A stretch of 64,000 nt of DNA from Delphinus delphis (GCF_949987515.2 NC_082696.1:59177447-59241446), one strand, 5' to 3'. Positions 12,148 to 24,419 are shown, numbered from the stretch's first letter. The notes: generated by a model not told the origin, from the sequence alone. Made by a program: numbers and translations.

Positions 12148-13898
12148 GAGGAGCTTCAAGATGGCGGAAGAGTAAGACGTGGAGATCACCTTCCACCCCA
12201 CAAACACATCAGAAATACATCTACATGTGGAACAACTCCTACAGAACACCTACTGAACACTGGCAGAAGACCTCAGACCTCCCAAAAGGCAAGAAACTCC
12301 CCACGTACCTGGGTAGGGCAAAAGGAAAAAGAATAAACAGAGACAAAAGAATAGGGACAGGACCTACACCAGTGGGAGGGAGCTGTGAAGGAGGAAAGGT
12401 TTCCACACACTAGGAAGCCCCTTTGCGGGCGGAGACTGCAGGTGGCAGAGGGGGAAGGCTTTGGAGCCACGGAGGAGAGCGCAGCAACCAGAGTGCGGAG
12501 GGCAAAGCAGAGAGGTTCCCGAATGGAGGATTGGTTCTGACAGGCACTCACCAGCCTGAGAGGCTTGTCTGCTCACCCGCCAGGGCGGGCAGGGGCTGGG
12601 AGCTGAGGCTGGGGCTTCAGTTGGATCCCAGGGAGAGGACTGGGGTTGGCTGCGTGAACACAGCCTGAACGGGGCTAGTGCGCCACAGCTAGCCGGGAGG
12701 GAGTCTGGGAAAAAGTCTGGAGCTGGAGCTGCCGAAGAGGAAAGAGACTTTTTCTTCCCTATTCGTTTCCTGGTGTGCGAGGAGAGGGGATTAAGAGCGC
12801 CACTTAAAGGAGCTCCAGAGACGGGTGCAAGCCGCAGCTATCAGCGCGGACACCAGAGACGGCATGAGATGCTAAGGCTGCTACTGCAGCCACCAAAAAG
12901 CCTGTGTGCAAGCACAGGTCACTATCCACACCTCCCCTCCAAGGAGCCTGTGCAGCCCGCCACTGCCAGGGTCCCGTGATCCAGGGACAACTTCCCTGGG
13001 AGAACGCACGGCGCACCTCAGGCTGGTGCAATGTCACGCTGGCCTCTGCCGCAGCAGGCTCGCTCCGCATCTGTACCCCTCCCAGCCCCTGGCCTGAGCG
13101 AGCCGGAACCCCCTAATCAGCTGCTACTTTAACCCCGTCCTGTCTGAGTGAAGAATAGACGCCCTCAGGAGACTCAGAGGCAGGGCCAACTCCAAATCCG
13201 AATGCCAGGAGCTGTGCGAAGAAGAGAAAGGGAAATCTCTCCCGGAAGCCTCAGGAGCAGCGGATTAAATCTGCACAATCAACTTGAAGAACCCTGCATC
13301 TGTGGAATACTTGAATAGACAACGAATCATTCCAAATTGAGGAGGTGGACTTAGGGAGCAATGATATATATATATATTTTTTCCCTTTTTCTCTTTTTCC
13401 GTGTGGCTGACAGGCTCTTGGTGCTCCAGCCAGGTGTCAGGACTGTGCCTCTGAGGTGGGAGAGCCAAGTTCAGGACATTGGTCCAGCAGAGACCTCTCA
13501 GCTCCACATAATATCAAACGGTGAAAATCTCCCAGAGATCTCCAACTCAATGCCAAGACCCAGCTGCACTCAACGACCAGCAAGATACAGTGCTGGACGC
13601 CCTATGCCAAACAACTAGCAAGACAGGAACACAACCCCACCCATCAGCAGAGAGGCTGCCTAAAATCATAATAAGGTCACAGACACCCCAAAACACACCA
13701 CCAGATGTGAACCTGCCCACGAGAAAGACCAGATCCAGCCCCATCCACCAGAACACAGGCACTAGTCCCCTCCACCAGGAAGTCTACACAATCCACTGAA
13801 CCAACCTTAGCCACTGGCAGAAGACACCAAAAAAAAAATGGGAACTACGAGCCTGCAGCCTGAGAAAAGGAGACCCCAAACACAGTAAGTTAAGCAAA
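12148..13898 (+). promoter_or_regulatory. L1 5' UTR / internal Pol II promoter with YY1-type site
   Basis: GC-rich, CpG-containing leader, unlike the AT-rich surroundings. A caagatggcgg motif at 12157-12167, ten bases from the element's 5' end, matches the YY1 core that sets the start site in other mammalian L1 5' UTRs. A TA run and T-rich stretch lie at 13363-13390. Open frames on both strands (12118-12336, 12423-12668, 12804-13070 and others) show no known domain and I do not call them genes. Activity cannot be judged from sequence. Confidence 0.75.
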
Positions 13899-14160
13899 AT
13901 GAGAAGACAGAGAAACACACAGCTGATGAAGGAAAAAAAAAAACCAACCAGACCTAACAAATGAAGAGGATATACGCAGTCTACCTGAAAAAGAATTCAG
14001 AAAAATGATAGTAAAGATGATCCAAAATCTTGGAAATAGAATGGAGAAAATATAAGAAATGTTTAACAAGGACCTAGAAGGACTATAGAGCAAATACACA
14101 GTGTTGAAAAACACAATAAAGGAAATTAAAAATTCTCTAGAAGGGATCAATAGCAGAATT
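13899..14160 (+). pseudogene. L1 ORF1 5' remnant
   Basis: Start of the L1 RNA-binding ORF1 protein gene. ATG at 13899 follows the 5' UTR. A small length change near 13928-13940 shifts the frame. In the downstream L1 frame there is TAA at 14053-14055 and a TAG near 14086. The coiled-coil, RRM and C-terminal domains are all missing because sequence stops at the SINE junction. No protein product is expected. Confidence 0.8.
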
Positions 14161-14214
14161 GCAACAGTGAGAGGCCTGTGTACCACAAAAAAAAAAAAAA
14201 AAAAAAAAAAAAAA
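14161..14214 (+). mobile_element. 3' fragment of a short CHR-type SINE at an L1 deletion junction
   Basis: The bases 'cagtgagaggcctgtgtacc' followed by ~28 A match the last ~25 bp and A-tail of the short SINE (compare 61288-61326). Left of it is L1 ORF1; right of it is the L1 ORF2 endonuclease. No SINE head is present and no flanking duplication is visible. Confidence 0.85.
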
Positions 14215-14876
14215 GACATAGACTGGCTGAATGGATACAAAAAAAAGACCCATATATATGCTGTCTACAAGAGACCCACTTCAGACCTAGGGACACATAC
14301 AGACTGAAAGTGAGGAGATGAAAAAAGATACTCCATGCAAATGGAAATCAAAAGAAAGCTGGAGTAGCAATTCTCATATCAGACAAAATAGACATTAAAA
14401 TAAAGACTATTACAAGAGACAAAGAATGACACTGCATAATGATCAAGGGATCAATCCAAGAAGAAGATTATAACAATTGTAAATAATTATGCACTCAACA
14501 TAGGAGCAGCTAGATACATAAGGCAAATACTACCAGCCATAAAAGGGGAAATTGACAGTAACACAATCATAGTAGGGGAATTTACCACCCCACTTTCACC
14601 AATGGACAGATCATTCAAAATGAAAATAAATAAGGAAACATAAGCTTTAAATGATACATTAAACAAGATGGACTTAATTAATATTTATAGGACATTCCAT
14701 CCAAAAACAACAGAATACACTTTCTTCTCAAGTGCTCATGGAACATTCTCCAGGATAGATCATATCTTGGGTCACAAATCAAGCCTTGGTAAATTTAAGA
14801 AAATTGAAATCCCATCAAGTATCTTTTCTGACCATAACTCTCTGAGACTACATGTAATTACAGGAAAAAATCTGTA
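14215..14876 (+). pseudogene. L1 ORF2 endonuclease domain remnant
   Basis: AP-type endonuclease domain of ORF2p, missing its N-terminus. DIDWLNGYKKK starts the readable part at ~14215. A frame at 14668-14877 carries IYRTFHPKTTEYTFFSS, the IDHILG segment and a SDHNSL segment, where the conserved SDH catalytic histidine region of the family sits. Between them the reading is broken by stops and frameshifts (for example after ~14307). No active nuclease can result. Confidence 0.88.
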
Positions 14877-15724
14877 AAAAATATAAACACATGGAGGCGA
14901 AACAATACACTACTTAATAACCAAGAGATCAATGAAGAAATCAAAAAATACCTAGAAACAAATGACAATGAAAACACGATGAACAAAAACCTATGGGATG
15001 CAGCAAAAGCAGTTCTAAGAGGGAAGTTTATAGCAATACAAATCTACCTTAAGAAAGAAGAAACATCTCAAATAAACAACTTAACCTTACACCTGAAACA
15101 ATTAGAGAAAGAAGAACAAAGAAACGCAAAGTTAGCAGAAGGAAAGAAATCATAAAGATCAGACAGAAATAAATGGAGGAAATGATAGCAAAGGTCAATA
15201 AAACTGAAAGGTGTTTTTTTGAGAAGATAAACATAATTGATAAACCATGAGCCAGACTCATCAAGAAAAAAAGGGAGAAGACTGAAATCAATAGAATTAG
15301 AAATGAAAAAGGAGAAGTAACAAATGACACTGCAGAAATACAAAGGATCATGACAGATTACTACAAGCAACTATATGCCAATAAAATGGACAACCTGGAA
15401 GAAGTGGACAAATTCTTAGAAATGCACAACCTTCCGAGACTGAACCAGGAAGCAATATAAAATATGAACAGACCAATCACAAGCACTGAAATTGAAACTG
15501 TGATTAAAACTCTTCCAACAAACTAAAGACCAGAACCAGATGGCTTCACAGGTGAATTCTATCAAACATTTAGAGAAGAGATAACACATATCCTTCTCAA
15601 ACTCTTCCAAAATAGAGCAGAGTGAGGAACACTCCCAAACTCATTCTACGAGGCTACCATCACCCTGATACCAAAACCAGACAAAGATGTCACAAAGAAA
15701 GAAAACTGCAGGCCAATATCACTG
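14877..15724 (+). pseudogene. L1 ORF2 linker between endonuclease and RT, decayed
   Basis: Nucleotide order matches the ORF2 stretch between the endonuclease and reverse transcriptase: the 'gggatgcagcaaaagcagttc' type segment near 14995 and the 'ccctgataccaaaaccagac' type segment near 15663. No frame remains open across it. Antisense frames of ~100 codons at 15049-15370 are shadows. Confidence 0.85.
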
Positions 15725-16483
15725 ATGAGCATAGATGCAAAAATCCTGAACAAAATACTAGCAAAAAGAATCAAATGGCACATTAAAAGGATCATACACC
15801 ATGATCAAGTGGGGTTTATCCCCAGAATGCAAGGATTCTTCAATATACGCAAATCAAAAAATGTGACACACCATATTAAAAAGTTGAAGGAGAAAAACCA
15901 TATGATCATTTCAATAGATGCAGAGAAAGCTTTTGACAAAATTCAACACCCATTTATGATAAAAACCCTCCAGAAAGTAGGCACAGAGGGAACTTACCTC
16001 AACATAATAAAGGTCATATATGACAAATCCACATTGAACATCATCCTCAATGGTGAAAAACTGAAACCATTTCCACTAAGATCAGGAGCAAGACAAGGTT
16101 GCCCACTCTCACCACTATTCTTCAACATAGTTTTGGAAGTTTTAGCCACAGCAATTAGAGAAGAAAAAGAAATAAAAGGAATCCAAATCAGAAAAGAAGA
16201 AGTAAAACTGTCACTGTTTGCAGATGACATGATACTATACATAGAGAATCTTAAAGATGCCACCAGAAAACTACTAGAACTCATCAATGAATTTGGTAAA
16301 GTAGCAGGATACAAAATTAATGCACAGAAATCTCCTGCATTCCTACATACTAATGATGAAAAATCTGAAAGTGAAATTAAGAAAGGACTCACATTTACCA
16401 TTGCACCCAAAAAAATAAAATACCTAGGAATAAACCTACCTGAGGAGACAAAAGACCTGTATAAGAAAACTATAAGACACTGA
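15725..16483 (+). pseudogene. L1 ORF2 reverse transcriptase core, open for 252 codons
   Basis: Reverse transcriptase domain of ORF2p, which copies L1 RNA at a nicked chromosomal target. The motifs appear in order: [19 protein letters not shown] (motif A aspartate), [15 protein letters not shown] (motif B) and LFADDMILY with the catalytic FADDM at 16217-16231, then KYLGINL. This is the longest open reading frame in the window and the RT catalytic triad looks intact, but upstream and downstream ORF2 parts are broken, so it is a fragment. An antisense 170-codon frame (15994-16506) is its shadow. Confidence 0.93.
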
Positions 16484-17710
16484 TGAAAAAAATTAAAGAT
16501 ATACAAATATATGGATCAATTACCATGTTCTTAGATTGGAAGAATCAACACTGTGAAAATAAGTATACTACCCAAAGCAATCTACAGATTCGGGGCAATG
16601 TCTATCAAACTACCAATGACATTTTTCACAGAACTAGAACAAAAAATTTCACAATTTGTATGGAAACACAAAAGGCGCTGAATAGCCAAAGCAATCTTGA
16701 AAAAGAAAAACGGAGCTGGTGGATTCAGGCTCCCTGACTTCAGACTATACTATAAAGCTACAGTAATCAAGACAGTATGGTACTGGCACAAAAACAGAAA
16801 GATAGATCAATGGAACAGGATAAAAAGCCCAGAGAGAAACCCACGCACCTATGGTCACCTTATCTTTGATTAAGTAGGCAAGAATATACAATGGAGAAAA
16901 GACAGCCTCTTCAGTAAGTGGTGCTGGGAAAACTGGAGAGCTACATATAAAAGAATGAAATTAGCCCACTCCCTAACACGATACACAAAAATAAACTCAA
17001 AATGGATTCGAGACCTAAATGTAAGATCGGACACTATAAAACTCTTAGAGGAAAACATAGGAAGAACACTCTTTGACATAAATCACAGCAAGATCTTTTT
17101 TGATCCACCTCCTAGAGTAATGGAAATAAAAACAAAAATAAACAAATGGGACCTAATGAAACTTAAAAGGTTTTGCACAGCAAAGGAAACCATAAACAAG
17201 ACGAAAAGACAACTCTCAGAATGGGAGAAAATATTTGCAAATGAAGCAACTGACAAAGGATTAATCTCCAAAATTTATAAGCAGCTCATGCAGCTCAATA
17301 TCGAAAAAACAAACAACCCAATCCAAAAATGGGCAGAAAACCTACATAGACATTTCTCCAAAGAAGATATACAGATTGCCAACAAACACATGAAAGAATG
17401 CTTAACATCATTAATCATTAGAGAAATGCAAATCAAAACTACAATGAGATATCATCTCACACCAGTCAGAATGGATATCATCAAAAAATCTGCGTACAAT
17501 AAATGCTGGAGAGGGTGTGAAAAAAAGGGAACCCTCTTACACTGTTGGTGGGAATGTAAATTGACACGCCTACTATGGAGAACAGAATGGAGGTTCCTCA
17601 GTTTTTCAAGGAACAAAATACTAGCAAACACAATCAAATGGCACATTAAAAGGATTCCAGGACATGGAAGCAACCTAAGTGTCCATCAACAGATGAATGA
17701 ATAAAGACGA
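16484..17710 (+). pseudogene. L1 ORF2 C-terminal domain, broken and rearranged
   Basis: Two readable parts: 16483-16737 and 16955-17704. The first has a frame change relative to the RT core. The second covers [15 protein letters not shown] and the cysteine-rich [18 protein letters not shown] segment, then at ~17601 departs from L1 order. Bases 17611-17656 are a near copy of 15748-15793 in the RT region, replacing ~135 bp that the copy at 1064-1199 retains. After 17657 normal order resumes. Confidence 0.88.
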
Positions 17711-18241
17711 CGTGGCACATATATACAATGGAATATTACTCAGCCATAAAAAGAAACAAAATTGAGTTAGTTGTAGTGAGGTGGATGGACCTAGAGTCTG
17801 TCATAAAGAGTGAAGTAAGTCAGAAAGAGAAAAACAAATACTGTATGCTAACACATATACATGGAATCTAAAAAAAAAGAAAAAAAATGGTCATGAAGAA
17901 CCTAGGGGCAAGACGGGAATAAAGACGCAGGCTTACTAGAGAATGGACTTGAGGACACGGGGAGGGGGTTGGGTAAGCTGGGACAAATTGAGAGAGTGGC
18001 ATGGACATATATACACTACCAAATGTAAAATAGATAGCTAGTGGGAAGCAGCCACATAGCACAGGGAGATGAACTTGGTGCTTTGTGACCACCTAGAGGG
18101 ATGGGATAGGGAGGGTGGATGGGGGGCAGACGCAGAGGGAAGAGATATGTGGATATATGTATATGCATAACTTATTTACTTTGTTATAAAGCAGAAACTA
18201 ACACACCATTGTAAAGCAATTATACTCCAATAAAGATGTTA
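17711..18241 (+). mobile_element. L1 ORF2 end and 3' UTR
   Basis: The last ORF2 codons are followed by an A-rich run at ~17870 and the 3' UTR with its purine-rich ggggaggggg segment (~17958). The end is 'ccaataaagatgtt' and a short A-run. Equivalent 3' UTRs are at 1400-1772 (+), 30904-31270 (-) and 58910-59300 (-). Confidence 0.9.
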
Positions 18242-18250
18242 AAAAATAGA

Positions 18251-18725
18251 TATAGAAATAAATAGAATAAAAATTTTAAATTAGGTTCTATTGTACATTT
18301 ATCATATCTTGAAATGAGAAAGTCAGAGTATAATAGAAAAAACAAGAAATCATTTATGTAGGGTTCTTTAAATGAACTAAAATTGGGAATTCCACATATA
18401 GATAAATACCAGATACATTCTAATTATATTGAGTTAGTATTTTAAATGTTTAAATCACAAAATGAAGGAAATATACTTTAACATTTATAAGCTCTCCTAA
18501 GTGATGGCAATTTTCAGCTTTGAAGTGATAGCAGAATTTAGAAAGCAAAAGGTAGACAGGCTTTACTATATAGAAATTAAGACTATGCTATAAGTTTTCA
18601 GAATAAAAAGGAATATGGCCTGCATAAAAAATATTTATAGCAATTATGGCCACAGGTTTTATTATGTTATATAAATCATTTACATAATTGATAAGAAATA
18701 CATTCAAATATATTATAGATAAATA
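18251..18725. other. No recognisable feature
   Basis: AT-rich DNA between the L1 and an ancient L1M. No open frame of note. Confidence 0.5.
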
Positions 18726-19170
18726 CATAGCAGCAAATCCAAAGGACAAATGACATGAAGCAACAATTCACATAATATAAATATAATTAGTATACAGACA
18801 GAAGAGAATATGCTTAACATTAAGTGTTATCAGATAGATTACAATTTAAACAACAATCAAGTGACATTGTTTTTCTCCCAAAATTAATTTTAAAGTCATG
18901 AGTCACCCTAATGATGGTGAGGTGGAAGGAAAATATGGCAGAATTATTTGTGATAAGATGTTAAGTATTCAAAAAGCAAATAGCAACCTTCACATATTAT
19001 TTGATATATAGACATTAAATATGAAACTTATAAAGTCTATTTAGCAACAAAGAAAATTTTTCATAAAATATGTATTTTTAAGCTTAATACAAAATTGTAA
19101 CTACAAGACAGTATGTCTACATATGTATATAGATAAGTACTTGGGCTAAGAAGAAAAAAACTAATGTAAT
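18726..19170 (+). mobile_element. Ancient L1M ORF2 remnant
   Basis: 'caaatccaaaggacaaat', 'caattcacataatataaata' and the 'aatgatggtgaggtgg' segment follow the order of a diverged L1M ORF2 C-terminal region. Identity is low. Confidence 0.5.
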
Positions 19171-19234
19171 TTTGGAAGGAATCATAGTTTTATGAATAAC
19201 AGTTTATCTTTCATTTTGTTTTAACTGATTTTAA

Positions 19235-19335
19235 AACAATATTAATTATAATAAGTACTTTAGTCCTTATTGACGTTTGTGAATTATTTCCATTTAATTC
19301 TCACTATGACCCTGTCAGTTAAGAACTAGGAATGC
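19235..19335 (-). mobile_element. MIR-like remnant
   Basis: 'ttccatttaattctcactatgaccctgtcag' type sequence resembles the antisense MIR core. Short and diverged. Confidence 0.35.
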
Positions 19336-21035
19336 CTTTCTAAGTGACTGAAGAAATCTCTTTGCAGTGGATTGGTGGGGCATCTGCCCATTTAACAAAA
19401 TTTTATTGCCCAATATATTTTCAATGGTGACAAAAATAAAATAACTGCCACAGAACAAATGTTTGGAGTAGGATGATACATTATCAACATATTTCTATCA
19501 TGTTCTATAATATTAATGTGGCTATAACCAACTAAGTATGTTCACATCTATTTAATGGGGCAATACATAACTCTTCCGGTAGACAAATTGCTAAATATTC
19601 TAAAGTTGCTGTGAGAAAAAGGGAAATCTGTTGTTAATTAATCCACTTTTGTCAATTTTTTCCAATAATTCTAATGACTTGAAAGAAAACTATTGTAAGG
19701 ACCTTAGCTCAAAAGATATCAAACATTAGTCCCACTGACTAATTCAAATACCACAAAATTCAAAGAATCATTTGGAAGAAATTATAACAACACGATTGCC
19801 AATATATGGACAAACATCTGTGTGTGGATATTAGTCTTGTAATTTTTCAAATAATGGTAATTTCAAATGATTGTTTCTGATCATAGCTTAAGTAATAAAT
19901 CTATGCAGGGCCACATGTCATAACATGCATGCATCTCAATGAAATATTTTACTTTATTTTGGTGTTCAAGAACACTATGCCTCAAAATCAGTCTCATATG
20001 AGTATATGAGTATATTAAAAAGCATATGTATCTTATTGGTTACATTTCTTAATAGGCTGAGCATCATAATAAAAAATTTCCATATTAATTTCAATATTTC
20101 TACACAAATACACAATAAATTTATTTATATTTTTCTGATAACTTTACCCAATTATCCAACTCCTTTCTTTGCTTTTTTAATTTAAGATGCTTTCTCATAA
20201 TTGATTTTGCTGTTTCTTCATGCTTATACAAAATGGAACAGGGTAGAAATGAGAGGTAATAGCTAAACATATTAATTTAATGATAATATTTTAAGCTGTG
20301 GTAGGAAATTACTGCTTTCTTTTCCACAAACTCAATTTTAAAAGGGCACGTTACAGGATTTTTTTTTAACAGATGCCTTAGAAACTAGCTATAATGTCAG
20401 ATTTCCCACCAGGAGCAAGTTAACTTACTGTAATGGATGCTCATTGTTACTTATGTGCTGTCACTAAAGTTTTTTTCTTTTTGTTTTTTGCAAAATTTCC
20501 TTAAAGAGTATCTTTTCTCTTCCTTTTAGTAATTTAAAAACCAAGGTAAAATTGAAGAATTTTCTGAAAAAAAATGAAGTACATGAAGTATCCTAAAACA
20601 GTCCTAATTTTCATCAATACATAATGCATTTCAACTTTGCTGCCTCAGTGCTTCAAATTTCTATATTTGTCTCAATGTCATGGTCTTCATGGCTAGAAAG
20701 TTATTAGTGTCTTATCCAGGAATTTTTAGTTTTGCCAAAGCAATCACGATATCTTCAATCCTCATTTTTCTTGTTTCAGCTTAAAATGTATATAAATCTA
20801 TGAATTGGTATTTTAAGATTTTCTCCCCCTCCTTTATATCAGGTTTGGTACTGAAAATTCATGGGGAAGAGGTAAAATATTCAATCACTGGTGCCAAAAA
20901 TGTTAGTTGATTCATATAAAAATTTAGAAACCTGTTTTATAACAACAAAAAACCAATGTATTAAATACTATGAAAAGCAAAACTTTAGTAATTTTAGTAG
21001 AAAACTTCAAAGAAGATTGCATATTAACTTTATAT
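19336..21035. other. No recognisable feature
   Basis: Long AT-rich stretch without a young repeat or a convincing open frame. Confidence 0.5.
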
Positions 21036-21211
21036 CAAGCAAAAAGAATTGACAGACTGGTAGAAATATATGCAGGGCATATATGAGACAAAAAACTCAC
21101 ATCTAGAGCATATAAAGAACTGATAGAAATCAATAAACAAAAAACACTATTTTTTTTAAAAAAAGCACAATTCATTTGAGAAGGTAACTCACAAAAGAAG
21201 AAGAAATCCGA
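21036..21211 (+). mobile_element. Old L1M, part 1 of 3
   Basis: Decayed L1 ORF2 sequence ('gagcatataaagaactgata', 'acaaaagaagaagaaatccg'). It is the left flank of the L1 inserted at 21212 and continues after it at 23901. Confidence 0.65.
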
Positions 21212-23900
21212 TTAACACCTGTCCTTCTGAAACTCTTCCAAAAAATTACAGAGGAAGGAACGCTCCCAACTCATTCTTTGAGGCCACCATTACCCTGATA
21301 CCAAAACCAGACAAAGACGCAACAAAGAAAGAAAATTACAGGCCAGTATCACCGATGAACATAGACACAAAAATCCTTAACAAAATACTAGCAAACCAAA
21401 TCCAATACGTTAAAAGGATCATACACCATGATCAAATGGGATTTATCCCAGGGATGCAAGTATGCATCAGTATCCACAAATCAATCAGTGTGATATACCA
21501 CATTAACAAACTGAAGAAAAGACACGATATAATCATGTCAATGTATGCAGAAAAAGCTTTTGACAAAATTCGACACCCATTTATGATAAAAACTCTCCAG
21601 AAAGTGGGCATAGAGGGAACTTACCTCAACATAATAAAGGTCATATATGACAAACCCACAGTAACATCATTCTCAGTGGTGAAAAGCTGAAAGCATTTCA
21701 TCAAAGTCAACAAGGTAGATCCATTCTCACCACTTTTATTCAACATAGTTTTGGAAGTCCTAGCCATGGCAATCAGAGAAGAAAAATAAATAAAAGGAAT
21801 CCAAATTGGCAAAGAAGAAGTAAAACTGTCACTGTTTACAGATGACATGATACTATACATAGAAAATCCTAAAGATGCCGCCAGGAAACTACTAGAGCTC
21901 ATCAATGAATTTAGTAAAGTCATAGGATACAAAATTAATGCACAGAAATCTCTTGCATTCATATACACTAACAATGAAAGATCAGAAAGAGAAATTAAGG
22001 AAACAATCCCATTTACCACTGCAACAAAAAAGAATAAAATACCTAGGAATAAACCTATCTAAGGAGGAAAAAGACCTGTACACAGAAAACTATAAGATAC
22101 TGATGAAAAAATCAAAGACAATACAAACAGATCGAGAGATATACCATGTTCGTGGATTGGAAGAATCAATATTGTGAAAATGACTATACTACCCAAAGCA
22201 ATCTACAGATTCAGTGCAATCCCTATCAAATTACCAATGGCATTTTTTACAGAACTAGAACAAAAAAATCTTACATTTTTTATGGAGACACAAAAGAACC
22301 TGAATAGCCAAAGCAATCTTGAGGGGAAAAAAATGGGGCTGGAGGAATCAGACTCCCTGACTTTAGACCACACTACAAAGCTACCGTAATCAAGACATTA
22401 TGGTACTGGCACAAAAATAGAAATATACATCAATTCAACAGGATAGAAAGCCCAGAGATAAACCCACCCACCTATGGTCAACTAATCTATGACAAAGGAG
22501 GCAAGGATATATATAGCGGAGAAAAGACAGTCTCTTCAATAAATGGTGCTGGGAAAACTGGACAGCTACATGTAAAAGAATGAAATTAGAACACTCCCTA
22601 TCACCATACACAAAAATAAACTCAAAATGGATTAACAACCTAAATGTATGACCGCACACTATAAAAGTCTTAGAGGAAAATCTAGGAGAACACTTTTTGA
22701 CATAAATCACAGCAATATCTTTTTGGATCCACCTCCTAGAGTAATGCAAATAAAAATAAAAATAAACTAATGTAACCTAATTAAACTTAAAAGCTTTTGC
22801 ACAGCAAAGGAAACCATAAAACAAATGAAATGACAACCCACTGAATGGGAGAAAATATTTGCAAACAAAGTGACTGACAAGGGATTAATCTCCAAAATAT
22901 ACAAACAACTCATGAGGCTCCATATCAAAAAATCAAACAACACAATCAAAAAATGTGCAGAAGATCTAAACAGACATTTCTCCAAAGAAGACACAGATGG
23001 TCAAAAGCTCTTGAAAAGATGCTCAACATCACTAATTATTAGAGAAATGCAAATCAAATCTACAATGAGGTATCACCTCATACCAATCAGAATGGCCATC
23101 ATCAAAAAGTCTACAGACAATAAACTCTAGAGGGGGTGTGGAGAAAAGGGAATCCTCCTACACTTTTGGTGGGAGTGTAAATTGATACAAATACTATGGA
23201 GAATAGTATGAAGATTCCTTAAGACACTAAAACTAGAACAACCATATGACCCAGAAATCCCACTCCTGGGCACATATCCAGAGAAAATCATAATTTGAAA
23301 AGATACATGCACCTCAATATTCATTGCAGCACTATTATTTACAATAGCCAAGACGTGGAGGCAACCTAAGTGTCCATCGACAGAGGGGTGGATAAAGAAG
23401 ATGTGCTACATATATAAATGGAATGTTACTCAGCCACAAAGGAATGAAATAATGCCATTTGCAGCAACATGGATGGACCTAGAGATTAGCATACTAAGTG
23501 AAGTAAGTTAGATAGGGAAAGACAAATATCATATGATATAACTTATATGTGGAATCTTAAAAAAATGATACAAGTGAACTTATTTACAAAACAGAAACAA
23601 GACTCACAAATTTCAAAAACAAACTTATGGTTACCAAAGGGAAATGTGGCAGGGGAAGGATAAATTAAGAGTTGGGGATTAACATATACACACTACTGTA
23701 TATAAAATATATAATAAACAACCTACTGTATAGCACAGGGAACTCTACTCAATATTGTTTAATAACCAATATGGGAAAATAATCTGAAAAATAATGGATA
23801 TATGTATATGTATAACTGAGTCACTTTGCTGTACATCTGAAATTAATACAACATTGTAAATCAACTACATTCCAAAATAAAATAAAATAGAATTTAAAAA
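21212..23900 (+). mobile_element. 5'-truncated L1 (2.7 kb) with 14-bp target duplication
   Basis: Begins just upstream of the RT domain and runs to a 3' UTR and A-rich end. The target-site duplication is aagaagaaatccga (21198-21211) and aagaagaaatctga (23901-23914), one mismatch in 14. Its 3' UTR resembles the elements at 2850-4288 and 11536-11740 rather than the younger group. Confidence 0.95.
21355..23500 (+). pseudogene. L1 ORF2 (RT to C-terminus), heavily frameshifted
   Basis: RT residues are readable at 21355-21690 ([12 protein letters not shown] and a motif A region reading [10 protein letters not shown], with tyrosine where the catalytic aspartate is expected). The RT catalytic box at 21835-21849 reads FTDDM instead of FADDM. 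Frames then change repeatedly (21847-22062, 21938-22177, 22174-22389, 22870-23130). The cysteine-rich C-terminus is interrupted by a stop near 23127. It is clearly dead. Confidence 0.92.
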
Positions 23901-24419
23901 AAGAAGAAATCTGAACCTCTCCAACCCCCTTTCCCCGCCCCCAGTAGTCAAGAAATGGTCCAATGGGATATTATTTCACATCCAATAGATACGGCAAAGA
24001 ATTGGTATTCTGAAAATATCAAGTGTTCTCAAGGATATAAAAGAGTCACTTTTATTTACAACTGATAGGAGTGTAAATTGTTAAAATCACTTAGAACCAA
24101 TTTAACAATATCAAACACAGATGAAGTTTCAAATTCTTAGCAACTTCAATCAAGGTATACACTCTAAAGACATTTTCACGTGTGTGTGCACACAAGGCAT
24201 ATATTAGAATAATATCAGTGTTTATAATATTTTAAAATTAAAATAAAACAAGTGCATTTTAAATAAAATTTGGCATAAAATGGAATGTCATTAAGTGGCA
24301 AAAGTAAATATATGGAGCCACAAGTCTCAGATTTTCAAATATAGAATGTTTAGTGCAAAGAGTAAGATGCTCAAACATTTTTGTAGTATGAGTCATGTTC
24401 ATTTAAAAACATATAGCCA
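23901..24419 (+). mobile_element. Old L1M, part 2 of 3
   Basis: Diverged ORF2 tail and 3' UTR start, including 'gggatattatttcacatcc' and 'aatatcaagtgttctcaagg'. Ends at the SINE inserted at 24420. Confidence 0.65.

Larger units (their letters stand above)
12148..18241 (+). mobile_element. Near end-to-end L1 with internal deletion
   Basis: The element keeps its true 5' end (starting gaggagcttcaagatggcgg), a ~1.75-kb GC-rich 5' UTR, the first part of ORF1, ORF2 from within the endonuclease, a 3' UTR and AATAAA at 18229-18234. Probable target-site duplication aaaaataga (12139-12147, 18242-18250). A deletion at ~14160 removes most of ORF1, the inter-ORF region and the start of ORF2; a SINE 3' end with a ~28-base A-run fills the join. 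A second rearrangement lies at ~17601-17656. Several frameshifts and stops make it non-autonomous. It belongs to the younger L1 group of the window. Confidence 0.93.

Noticed and set aside
12118..13799. Open frames in the L1 5' UTR, both strands
   Set aside because: GC-rich leader sequence gives chance open frames; no known domain and no independent support, including for an antisense ORF0-like gene.
15994..16506. 170-codon minus-strand open frame
   Set aside because: Exact antisense shadow of the L1 RT-coding region.
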